Positions 23,712-34,639 of a stretch of 64,000 bases of DNA are shown here, one piece after another. The notes beneath the pieces are model-generated. The model had not been told where the DNA came from. It did no database searches and was given only the letters and a program-made list of their open reading frames with translations. The DNA is from Daphnia carinata. Lineage: Eukaryota > Arthropoda > Branchiopoda > Diplostraca > Daphniidae. A program made the position numbers and the translations under genes. Position 1 is the stretch's first letter, and every line of letters begins with the position of its first letter. The DNA is taken from positions 3,782,001 through 3,846,000 of the forward strand of contig NC_081334.1 of NCBI RefSeq assembly GCF_022539665.2. Direction: 5' to 3'.

Positions 23712-26700
23712 ATGGCCAACTTGTTGATATTCTTGGCTGCATTGCTGGCAGTTCCTTCGTCAGGAAGCGTTCCATCATCTGCCAAGTACCGAGTAAGTCA
23801 ATTATAATCCTTTGTTTTTTGTTTGCGTTTTATTGCAGACGAATATACGTTCGTCATTATTTCACATGTTTTATTTTTCTCCCGTCCAATAGAGAGGTCG
23901 GCAATGGGTAGGCGAACTGGAAGATCAGAGCGGCTGTAGCTTTCCCGTCTCCGTCGGGCAGAACGGCACGATGAGCAATTCGCCGGTTGAACGAGTTTCC
24001 TTGTGCAATTTCACGATCAGTGGGCCGCTTGTCGACAGTGTGTATCCCTGGCGGAAAGGATTAGCCTCACTGAGTAACTGGCTAGGTGGCCCGGCTACAG
24101 ATGCTTCCAATTCTTCTGACGGTAAACATCGTTTTTACGCAGACAATGTTACCCCCCGCAATTCAGTTAAACGTTGCGGATGTTGTGTGTTTTTATTTTT
24201 CGCTCCGTTAATTGAAAACTTTTTATTACATGTGTGTTTGTTTTATTTTGACCCTTAAAGGGGGATACGCATATTTTGAGACTTCCTTTCTTCCCGGACA
24301 ACATCAACAATTACCCGGAGTTCAAGCCAAGGCGTGGCTCAAGAGTCCCGTTTATCAACCTACCACGCCTAGCGGTCATTGTCTCCATTTTTCCGTAAGT
24401 CACTTGTTCCATCTCACACGTTTCCCATCACTATCTCATCAGTCTTTCTTATTTTTTTACTTCACATCATCCGTCTCCATCTGCGGTTGATGTTTGTAGT
24501 ACAACGTTCAAGGTGTGAGCGCGTCCGGACTGAGGCTATTGCGCGTCCAAATGGTCCCTCTTGAAGGTCACAGCGCCGCACCCAAGAATTCTCCAGCAGC
24601 CACGACGCTCATCGCCAACAGTATCCTCATGCCGTCGTTGTCATCGAATACGCAACATAAAAGACAAGCAGACGGAAATTTGATATTCGCAGCGCCGTGG
24701 ACACCTTTTCGAAATATCCTTGTCAATCAGACAGGATGGCAGGAAGTTGTGGATGAGATTTGGTTATCTTCCGACTCGACTCGAGGTGAATGGCTCAAGG
24801 GTCACGTAACTTACAGTTCTCCCTATCCGCACGCCTTCATTTTTGAGGCCGTACCTAATTTGGCGTATTCGCAATATCGCGGCCACGTTGCCATTGATGA
24901 TATTCAGTTCGCCAGCGGTTCGTGCGAAGGTGCGTACTTATTCTTGCTGCATACATTTTTATAATCATTTTACGTTTTTTTTTGTTTTGGGTCGCGCCAT
25001 TCTAGCTGAATGTGAATTTAATGTGGACTTTTGCCAATGGTCTAATGACCCTGATGGAGATTTTGATTGGTCGCTGAGTCGAGGTTCATTGTGGACGAAT
25101 ACGGGGCCTTTGCGTGATCAGCTTTCATCGCAACACAATTTCAATTTTGGTACGTTTGAAAATTTCATACAGTCTTTTTATCTTTTGTCTTTACTTATCG
25201 ATCTTACCATTAACGACTCTGTAGGAGGATATGCTTTTATCGATTCGCGACAGCCGCATTTTGCTGGCAGCCGTGCCTCGTTGACGAGTAATATTTTACC
25301 TGCAACGGCTAATCAAGAATCAGATAACGCCCTTTGTTTCGTCTTTTGGGTGCACATGTTTGGCGCAGGCATCGGGAGCTTGAGGTTATTCTCGTCTTTT
25401 GTAACGAGTGCACTCTACTAAGTATTCGTTTGATTAAAAATTCTTCTTTGTCTGACTGTTATAGAGTTCTTCAAAAGTCGACAGACAATACTTCCTCGGA
25501 ACAAGAAATATGGCAACTTTCCGGCCAATCTGGCCCTCGTGATTCGTGGTACAGGGCTCAAGTTACCTTAGCTTCATCATCGCCTTTCAAAGTAATCCTT
25601 TTAATTCATCTCAATCGTGTCTATTCGCCAACACATTTCTTTTTTTTTGCTTCATTTCATTGCAAATTCGGGAAAAAAAAAACAGATTCGATTAGAGGCG
25701 ACAGTTGGCGAATCTGGATATGGTGATATTGCAATCGATTCGCTGCGCATAGAAAACGGATCATGTCCTGGTGAGTTATTGCCACTTCATCTCAATTTCT
25801 GTTCTTATTCGATAACCTGGTGGCTATCTTTAAAAAAAAAAGGATTACCCGAGTGGGCGGTGAATAGAGGCCTTGACTGTACATTCCAGAATGGATTGTG
25901 TGGGTGGGTATTAACTAATAGCAGACCTGGAATCACATCCATGTGGACTCGAAATAGCGCTGACATCTTCTCAGGTCGCCCAGACGGTCATACGCAGTAA
26001 GGAATTATCATTTAATGTACCGCAGGCCGTTAATGTCTGGCTTTAATGAATTAATTAAATCATCCATAGGCAGAACGTACTATCCCATTTACCCAACAGC
26101 TACATGTTGTTTGATACTTACCTCAACGGACATACGCCCGGATCGCGCGGCTTTATTTCGAGCCCTCTGCAACGTAGCACCGAACATCATTGCCTATCGT
26201 TTTGGTTTTACATGGCCAGCGCTACAGCTGTCCATCCTCGCGTGGGCGCATTTGAGGTGAGTTGAAACAGAAAATTTGGATTCCCAACAAAACTCTTTTA
26301 ACCATTTTGTATTAGGTGGTCTTGTATGAACCAGTTACGTCTAACAAGAGCGCCAATGAGACAAACAATGCTGTCAAGCATACGTCAGCGGTATCGAGCA
26401 CTTTGTGGCGCTTGGAGAATCATCAAGAGGAGAAGTGGCTCTCTGCTCAGGTGACCGCGAAAAGAGATGCCTAGCAACGGGGGATTTGCTTGTCAGGCAT
26501 CCCTTTGATAGAACATTTTTGTTTTAATTTTTTTAATGTTGTGCAGGTGTCTTTCGTCCCCGCTTCCGGGGGATACATTAGCTTTGTCGGCATAAGAGGT
26601 GAAGGATTACGTGGGATTATTGCCATAGACGATGTTACGCTCTTCCGGGGCCGTTGTCAAAGTAAACAAAAATTATATACATACATTAAATGTTGATTAT

Positions 26701-28830
26701 GCCACCTTTCAAAAAAAAATGTCACGGCGTCGGCGTAGCACGATAACGTATTAAAAATCTAAATGTTGTACAGTTTTGCCAGCGGATGCTGCTGTCAGCC
26801 CATTAGATTGCAGTTTCGATCAAAACTTTTGTAATTGGAGCGTTGATACTGAGTCTGTCATTGCGTCCATCAGTACTGAAGCCATTACAACAGAGAAGCA
26901 AGTGGAAGCTTCGGTAACAACGGAGAAGCAAGTGGAGGCTGCCGTCACAACAGAGAAACTAATGGAAATGACGACCACAACTGAAAAGCAAATGGAAATT
27001 GCGATCACAACCGAGAAGCAAATGGAAGCTTCAGCAACAACTGATAAACCAACGGAAGTTTCCGTCACAACAGAAATACCGCCAACTACGAATGCCTCTT
27101 CTTTAGATTCAAAGATCAATTCGACGCCTGAAAATGACGAACAGCCCATTGTATTTCCGGTCGACGACGAGCAAGTCACCACAGAAGATTCCATTCCAAC
27201 GACGACTGCTGATGTCGTTCCCACATCGACTGGCATTGCTGAATTGATTGAATTGATTCCAGCCCAATCGTCACCTGTCGCAACAGAAGCAAGACGCAAT
27301 TCTGTTCAGACTATCGCATCGATATTGGTCAGTGAAGTGTCTCCAGCAATCGGAGCATCAAAGGAAATTGAAAGTTCCAGCAGTTCATCTGTTTCGATTC
27401 CATCTTCGACGCCATCTACCACAACAGTGGCGGCAACAACGAGCACGCAAGCATCAACAACAACAGATAGTGCAAAGAAAGCATCTCCAACACCATCAGC
27501 CAGCAGCCCGTCGATAGTAATCAAAGCAGCGTCTGATAATGTTAACAAAGATAGCGCCGTGAGGGGAGTCTCTGGTCTCTACGATGAGATCACGTCCTTT
27601 GGCGGTAACACAATCGAAGTGATCAGTACAAGTCGCGATGGAGCCACTAAATCGATCATCATCAGCCAACCGGTGCGCAATCGGTTCCGACGCTCTGCTA
27701 AATGGATTGGTTACAATCATCGGCGCGATTCTAGGATCGTTAATTACCGCAGAGCTCAAAGTTCTTCAGCCGAAGAAGGTGTCTGGAAACGTCCAAAACC
27801 CGTCCCGCTTTGGCTCCGGTCACGTCAGCCACCCGTTGATGATGAACAAATCACTCCCGTATCTGCACACCAAACGTTTACGTCACAGAGAACGTCACCG
27901 CCAAAATTATTTGCTTTTTCAAGCGTTCCAAGATCTCCCGTCAATGAGCCGCCTTCTCTCCCATCTGGGTAAATTTGAATGTTATTAGCTTTTGTATGGT
28001 GTCTTGATTAACAAAATTGGGGGGTTGCTTTCATAAATATTTTTAGGAACGGCTCTCAATCTCTCGTCAACGAAAACCCTCAATGGCTATTATCGAGCTC
28101 TTCAGCATCGCTTTATGGCGTACGTGACCACACGCTCCAACTAGCAGACGGTGACTTTTTATTTAGCACACATAATTTGTTCACCCTAGGTAAAGTGCTG
28201 TTTTTCAACTGCGTTCGGTTTTTTTTTTTTTTCTAGGTGGCTACGTTTACGTGGAGGGTAAAGGGAAATCGAGCGTGAGTCGGCTATTTTCTCCATCATT
28301 CCCTGGCAACGCAACATATTGCCTGTCATTTTTCTTCACCATGGTTTACAATAGCCCGAACTCAACTTTGACTGTTTATCGGTTAGTTTTTATACCACTG
28401 ACCAGAGGGAAAAAATAATAATAATTTTAAAAACTATTCATGTGGAATCGACATAGGCTCAGCGAGGGTCCGTTGAACGAGTTGTGGAGGGTTACGGCAG
28501 CGGCAATCGATCGATCCGGCGGCCGCAACAAATCACCCTGGATACCTGCCCGTGTCCCTATCCCAGCCGTCGGAGAAGCCGATCAAGTAGAACGAGTGAT
28601 GTTTTTCAAAACTTTGGTGCACATTTTAGTTTTAATTTCTATTTTTTTTTTCCTTTGATCTAGTCTATCGTCATTGAAGGATCAACAGATAGCGGCGGAA
28701 TCGGACTGGATGACATTCGCTTTAGACAAGTCCCATGTTCAAGTAAAATATTATTTACAGAAAGTGGACATAATTCGCTGAGAATTTAATTATGCATATC
28801 TTTATTCTTTCCGTTTCAGTTCGGCCCTGA
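23712..28830 (+). CDS. Secreted or surface protein with four MAM domains
   Basis: Eighteen exons join to 1214 residues without a frame break: 23712-23792, 23893-24121, 24261-24394, 24500-24929, 25006-25149, 25225-25384, 25465-25591, 25686-25770, 25843-25996, 26070-26256, 26316-26450, 26547-26661, 26774-27968, 28047-28150, 28237-28381, 28457-28586, 28664-28742 and 28820-28830. Residues 1-19 form a signal peptide. Four MAM modules follow, recognised by C-x-F-x5-C-x-W-type openings, GGYAY/GGYVY cores and closings such as VAIDDIQFASGSC, IAIDSLRIENGSC, IAIDDVTLFRGRC and IGLDDIRFRQVPC. Rough spans are 42-290, 294-463, 475-660 and 671-1210. MAM domains mediate adhesion outside the cell. MAM1 carries an extra low-complexity loop; MAM4 is interrupted by about 375 Thr/Ser-rich residues. 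No transmembrane helix or protease domain was seen, so the protein is probably secreted. The partner is unknown. Confidence 0.92.
26887..27066 (+). repeat. Six tandem 30-bp coding repeats (TTEKQxE type)
   Basis: Six imperfect 30-bp units, each starting ACAAC and coding for a 10-residue unit of the form T-T-E-K-Q-(V/M)-E-x-x-x, followed by a partial seventh. They lie within exon 13 of the MAM gene just after the MAM4 opening cysteines. The Thr density suggests an O-glycosylated, extended, mucin-like spacer. The phase-neutral unit length means copy number could vary between individuals without breaking the frame. Confidence 0.9.
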
Positions 28831-30500
28831 AGAGCTAATCAACACGTGTTCCTAATTTATATTTTGCAAAACTTTTTGTTAATCTTCTTTGCATGTTTTG
28901 CTTCGCTCTTGTTTGAAACTATACAGAAAAGTACTAAAACAACGTTAGTGACTTGTGTTTGAGCAATTCTCACACGCTTTCAAGTCTGCAAAGTTTGCAT
29001 GGGCATCGAGTTATATGTGCCAAATATTCATGTGATTCCACTACTAACACCCTTGTCATACATCTGTTGTGTGCTGTGGGCGATGGAGCAGTCTGGACGA
29101 ACCCAACAAGTGAAAGGGTACCCTCTATTGATCCATTTTTGCCGGAAAAATGAGCTAATGCTTCGACCCAGAGGAAAAGCCGTAAATTCTTTTAAAATGT
29201 TAATCAAACACTGATGCTACAGTTCTATACAGGGATTTGTGTCTTACAGACTACGTGGATCGAGGTAAACGTATCTTCTGACATTTTAAATAATTTGACT
29301 GCCATTAACATTAGGAATCTAGATGGATTGCATTCTCTATGCAGTTGTCTTACAGTAAATCGGCCTATTGTGTTTTTCGGTTTGCGGAAGGAAATCCTAC
29401 CGTTCAACATCCGCTTCCAACGGAACAAGGTAAAAACCCTACTTGACGATCTAATGATGTACCCTTGTATAATAACCCCCTCTTGGCGTAAAGGACAGCG
29501 ATGATAGTGAAGTGTTTCCTGCCTCTTGAACTTTACCATGAAGTCCTTACAAAATCTAAATGACGGATTATTAGTTGCATTTGGAGTAGTTGGAACCCGT
29601 GCGTGAACGAAGACTCGCTGCCATCAAGACGTCCCCAATTTAGTCAGAAGTCAAAGGGTACAATCCTGTAGCAAAAGTTTGAGAAAACAGCTTTGTTCAA
29701 GTTAATTTTACGTAAACAGCACTCAGGAAGATGCACTTCGCTCCGTCAAAGGACGCGTGATTTCTCGTATCCCACTAGCGGCGTAAAAATCGCGTTTCCA
29801 GGTACTGGCATGACTTAAGTTGAAACGGTTCTTGGTATCATGTTGCTCATTTTGTACCCAAATGTTTTACCGTTGTTTTTCAGGCATTAACTGCGTTGCG
29901 CCATTACTTGCTGCTGGTAATGATAAACGATGATACGTCCTAAGGAATATTTTTTTTGCCAGATGTCATCAAATTGTGACGTCAATTGGAAATCGGATTG
30001 TGTGCAGTTCTAACAACGCGTTTTAATGCAATCGTCTTATATGTATTATGAGGTAAATCTTCTGTTTAATTTCTTTTTAAAAAATATCGTCTAAAAGCTA
30101 AATTCCCCAGCTGCTGCATGGCATGACCGTGACGCAGCACAATTCGCTTGTTTCATTTGCAAATAACAGACGTGTTCTAAAAGGAGCAGGCTTTTTTTTT
30201 TGGATCAGCTATCACCCCTTAGTTAAAAATGAGAACATTTCCTAATTCAGTAGGAATACATCTGTTACTTATGGTCATATGGAGAGAATCAAGTGAAAGT
30301 AGGTACACGCAATGCAGAAAGTTGATCCATTGCAAGGTATTATGCTAACTAAAATCGATGCCTTGCATGGAAAGCTGTCATTTGCTATTGTACCTGTTTC
30401 ATTTTCGAGACACCACTTTCGTGCAAAGTAGGCATTTCAGCCGTCTGCCAAAAAATGCCTTTTTTTTTAAAATTAATTATTGGCTTTGTGAAGAAAAGGT
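28831..30500. other. Intergenic region between the MAM gene and the UGT cluster
   Basis: Convergent 3' ends flank this stretch: the MAM gene on + and the UGT cluster on -. The open frames at about 28950-29540 have no recognisable domain. Some short poly-T tracts are present, including one in the last 50 bases that would lie in the 3' UTR of the first UGT. No RNA gene or mobile element was recognised. Confidence 0.5.
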
Positions 30501-32237
30501 TTAATTTTCTTTCTTGTTTGCTGCAACAGGAATCTTTTTCCGGCGACATAGAGAATAGCAAAAATGAAATAGACGCAATGCAATAAAAGCAACGGCAAAA
30601 ATGGCGACTAACAATATTAACAAAACATCGAGAAGGGCCCGTTGTGGAAGAGCAAGTTCGCGCGAAGCATTACGTAAATGAGGTGCGCCTTGGTGACGAA
30701 TGACGTATTCGATCCAGAAAATAGCTCGATCCAGTGGATTGTTTATCTCGTCGTGCATTAGTGCAGAAACTTGTTTCACCCTTTGGCTATAGCTACAGAT
30801 AAGCAGGTAAATTATAAAAAATAGTTGAGTATTTATGTATTAATGGTACCTCGGATTGGTAAGCATGAGCTGGATGGCATTGTAAAGCTTTTCTTCGGTT
30901 AGATCACCCCAATTTATACGGATTGCGTATCCATCGTCTTCGGATTTCTGGGCATTGATCGGATGATCGGCCCAGACAGGCAGACAAATGGACGGAACGC
31001 CGTGATAAACAGTTTCAAACTGACTCAACAGACCACCATGTGAAATGAATAATCGAATTTTAGGGTGGCTTAGCAATTCTCGTTGTGGTAACCAGGAAAT
31101 TGTTTTAACATTATTCGGGATTGCTTCCCCGGCTTCATCGAATATACTGTTGTTTTCCCATTTCCAGATGACGCGCTGCTGTAACCGGGCAAAAGTTGAC
31201 AGGAAAATTCGACGGAATTGTTTTGGAAGTCCATCACTCCGTATCATGGAACCAAAACTGAGAATGATAAATCCAGCATCACCCGAATCGTCTAGAAATG
31301 CAGCCAATTCCTAAACCGGTAAATGATTACGTTTAAACTAAAATACTGCGGTATTCATTTGCATTTTTTTTTTTATTCTTCAAGTTACCTTGGATAATTT
31401 GGTTGATTCTCGCTTTCCACTCATATGAATCCCACCGACTTGTACGACAGCCGAAGCGGTTGGCAGGTGATAATTGACACTAAAATGACTGTTGACTAAT
31501 AGTAAACTCAAATAACGGTTTTCGATTTCCACAATAGACGTTAAATTGTTGATTCCCAGCGTCTGGGATGCCACGTTTTCGATGAGAGGTAAAATAAGCC
31601 AACGGTGAATGTAAATAGCAAGAACAGTCGTTACACTGTTGAACAAACGCTGCCAAAGATTCATCTTATCTCGATGTCCTACAGGATTTGGAAATTGTTC
31701 TAGAGCCAATGGTGAGCCGATTTGATACAAAAGCCACGGTGGAGGGGCCAAACAGCTTAAATAGACGAAAGGGACATCAAGGATTTCGGCCAAAAACAAA
31801 ATGCAATCATTGACAAATCCGTCGACGATAATCAAATCATATCGTTCCTTCGAATGCATCAGCTGGTGAAAAACAGGATCTTCGTACACAACCCTGCAAT
31901 ATGTCACCATTGTGCGTGGCAATCGGAAAAACAGAGTGAACTGGCTGTCGCGATCGTTAAAATCAATTTCGTGTTGGGTGTTCATCTTCACGAGATTCGG
32001 AGACATCAAAAGACGTAATTTGCCCCTGCTGTCTGATGAACCCGATTTACTTGATTGCAATCCATTCCAGTAGGTAACGAGATGCCCACGTTCTACCAAC
32101 GCTTCCACCAACGGTTTAAACACAAAACTGTGACTCGGCGAGGTGATGGGTGTCAGGATGAGAATGTTGTAAGCTTCAATATAAGACGTTGCTAATAACA
32201 GGTACATAAAACATTCTGGTATGTACGGGATACGCAT
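30501..32237 (-). CDS. UDP-glycosyltransferase, UGT cluster copy A
   Basis: Three exons on the minus strand (32237-31389, 31310-30850, 30792-30501) give 533 residues, the usual UGT length. UGTs transfer a sugar from a UDP-sugar to small lipophilic acceptors in the ER lumen, for detoxification or pigment and hormone metabolism. Visible parts: an N-terminal signal ending near EAYNILIL, the variable acceptor half, FGSM at the start of the donor half, WLPQ, the UGT signature opening FISHGGLLSQFETVYHGVP, a C-terminal membrane helix (LLDVLLILLVAIFAVAFIAL) and the ER-retention tail KKEN (KKxx). The signature ends ADHP where most UGTs have DQ, a possible change in donor-sugar contact. The exon pattern is identical to copy B: exons 2 and 3 are 461 and 292 nt in both. 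Confidence 0.93.
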
Positions 32238-33477
32238 TTTTCGGGGTTGTTTAGTTACCTAATTTCACGTTTTATGTTTTTGTAGGCACCAAGCGATGTG
32301 ACGTATCACTAGACTTTCCACCTTCCACAGAACGAAATATACTGAACCACTGAGAAGATGGAAAATGGAAATCAGTAGAAGGGGAAATTTCAATCGGACG
32401 TGTCTTAGTGTCAGCAAAATAGTTGGAAATGAAGTGAAATGCAGGTATGGAACAGGTTTTTAAACGTAACCTAGAAATCCTTTTAGAAAATGCTGCCAAC
32501 GATGTTGAAATTATTTTTATAAAAACGGAGGGAAAACGTGAAAGATTTAAAAAACGGGGAGGTTTTGGTGTAAATTTCCGAAAGGATTTTACGTTGTAGT
32601 ACCCGTTATGCTAATTAAAACTTCTTCTCCGCAAAAGGTCACAACAACAGTATGGCTGCTTACTTTCTTTTGATTTCAGAATAGCTACACCGGTTAATCC
32701 CCACGTTTGCGAATGATTGTTGATCGCAAAGCAAGAGAAGAAAGTTGAAGAAAGAGTACAAATTTGGAACAGAGCAGGATTTGCACCGAGTTCAACATCA
32801 CCTTAAACACGTATTGGGTAGCTCTCTTTCTTAAAAGTAATTGTTCTAATGGAGTTGATTGCGCTTATTGTAAGTGCGTACATTAATGTCCCACTAATCA
32901 TTGTTAAAATGTTTTATTTTCAGCGCTTGTATGGATTCATTGTCGGCTTGCCCTTGAAACACGGAACTAGAAGTTCATTTTGTGGAACACGAAAACAAGA
33001 TTGAAGGTTGCCATTCTGACTTAATAAAAAATTCAACAGGTAACAGGTTTCAGTTACTTGTTGTAATGTAGCCACATTATTACATAACCAACTAGATCTA
33101 GAGCAGAAAAAAACTGGCATAGGTGTGTACCGACAAGACCCTAGGAGATCTGAAAAAAGCAACAAAATGAACAACAGTCACATACAGCATACCTGTAATG
33201 ATTGGCAGGGAAAAAAATTCACAGAAACCTGCTTTGTAAATAGGTCACCTTTACAGTGAATGGCGTATTTCTATCCACGTTCCAACTGTCTATGCATCAG
33301 GGCAGAAATTTTCTTCCCTTTTACAGGTAAGTCTACAATTATAGATGAAAATGTAAATTAAAGTTATTGGTGAAACTCTTTAGAACAAATTTGGCTGAAT
33401 GCAGTAACCAAGTGTGTTCGACGTACGTACGGCACTTGGCAAGAGCTTGCTGATTAAAGTGGGAAAACACTTCTTTG
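32238..33477. other. Upstream region of UGT copy A, duplicated upstream of copy B
   Basis: No gene. Several blocks recur in the same order upstream of copy B. One is the TTTACTTTCTTTTGATTT stretch near 32662 (B: about 36826). Another is the AATGTAGCCACATT-ACC-AACTAG block near 33067 (B: about 37273). A third is TAAATAGG-CACCTTTAC near 33237 (B: about 37426). This shows the flanks duplicated with the gene. Promoter elements could not be assigned with confidence. Confidence 0.6.
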
Positions 33478-34260
33478 GTTATTGAAAATGGAAGAGTGAA
33501 TCAAGTGCAATCATTGGCAAATCAGCTGGCATTAATCAGATCGTATCGAGAGGAGAAAGAAAGGATCTTAGTAGACGGCCATGCTTTGTCACCGTATTTG
33601 GTGTTGGAAAGAAATCAGACGGAAAATTTGTATAAACTAGAGTGGGAGAGGTGAGCAAACGTAACTTGCAATTTATCATCGTTGAATTCGCGTTTGTCAA
33701 ACTGGTTTTTCTTGATTGCAGTCCTATTCCAATAGCTTACGACCACGCTGCCACCATTTGGTTGGAATTCATCGGCATTGCTGAGAGACGGGCTTGGCAT
33801 TAGAAAGAGAATATTATGGTCTTTGACACAAAACGTTATTGGCAAATAGCAACATTATTTTTGTCAAAGAGCGATACACATAATTTTCAGGTAATACTTA
33901 TTCATCCAATAATTTTACAGTGTTGATGATACCTGAAATTGTTCACTAATCTGAAAAAGCTTTACTTCCTGGTACATGAAGAGCAGCTTCAGTTACCATC
34001 GCAGTAGAGTCAAAACTAAGCAAGAATTGGAAAGCAAACGAGTTTCTGGTTTTTGGCAAACAAAGAAAACGAACTAGCTATTCAAAACAAAAAACAAAAA
34101 AACCCCAGCAAATGCTGAAAAGGAATATTGGTGGTGATAATCATCAGTTTCGTTGTAGTGGTCACCCACCACAGAGAAGTGAATCTGTTATTGGAAATCT
34201 AGTTGAAATCCTGGTTTGGTAGAACGTTGGCTAACTGACCGAGGCGTTCATCCTTAACAG
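33478..34260 (-). pseudogene. Eroded 5' fragment of a UGT gene
   Basis: The + strand segment from about 33497 to 33620 is clearly alignable to the complement of UGT exon 1. CAATCATTGGCAAATC and AGGATCTTAGTAGACGGCC match the stretch that encodes the DGFANDC and VYEDPVF region in copies A-C. Around 33714-33770 TTGATTGCA-TCC-ATTCCAATAG matches the part coding for YWNGLQ. The region 33976-34260 resembles the 5' flank of copy C (for example AGCAGCTT..TTACCATCGCAG, and GTTGAAAT-C-GGTTTG). So this is the beginning of a fourth UGT gene related to C whose later exons are gone. Large indels and stops leave no usable frame. Confidence 0.75.
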
Positions 34261-34639
34261 ACATTTAATATGCTGTAAGGGTTTGGGGGCAATGCGTTTC
34301 TTTGTTTGTTTTTTTTTGTTTGTTTTATTTTATTATATGGAAGAGAATGGTCACCTATGATTAAAGGATAATATTCTTAAAGAACTGTCCGTAAACTTCT
34401 TGGGAGCAATTTGGATAAGCTAAGAGGAATGATGCTATTTTCCAATGGCGGGATATAACGAAGTGTTTTATGAAATGTTATTCTACTAACTGACATCGAT
34501 GTTATGCATGTGTAAGAGTCATTTGTTACAGTTACTTTTTTATTTTTTAAATTCATTAGTGCACAGGAGACGTTTTTAAACAACGGCAAGAAAAAAAATT
34601 CAGATTTGGCTATTGCTAATTAGCAATGAGGTAACAGGT
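34261..34639. other. Spacer 3' of UGT copy B
   Basis: AT-rich spacer with a T-rich tract at 34300-34340. Nothing gene-like was found. It contains the end of the B transcription unit on the minus strand and the far 5' flank of the UGT relic. Confidence 0.5.

Noticed and set aside
23242-23712. 156-codon + strand frame running up to the MAM start
   Set aside because: No domain, low-complexity end (KERENKNKEK) and position directly upstream of a clear signal-peptide start; probably leader or flank.
26820-27299. Long antisense open frame (159 codons) opposite the MAM exon 13
   Set aside because: It is the mirror of Thr- and Glu-rich repeat codons, which gives a Val/Ser-rich shadow without start context, splice sites or a domain.
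31045-31314. Plus-strand frames opposite the UGT exons (also near 35186-35455 and 35865-36077)
   Set aside because: They recur at the same offset opposite both UGT copies and simply mirror conserved UGT codons.
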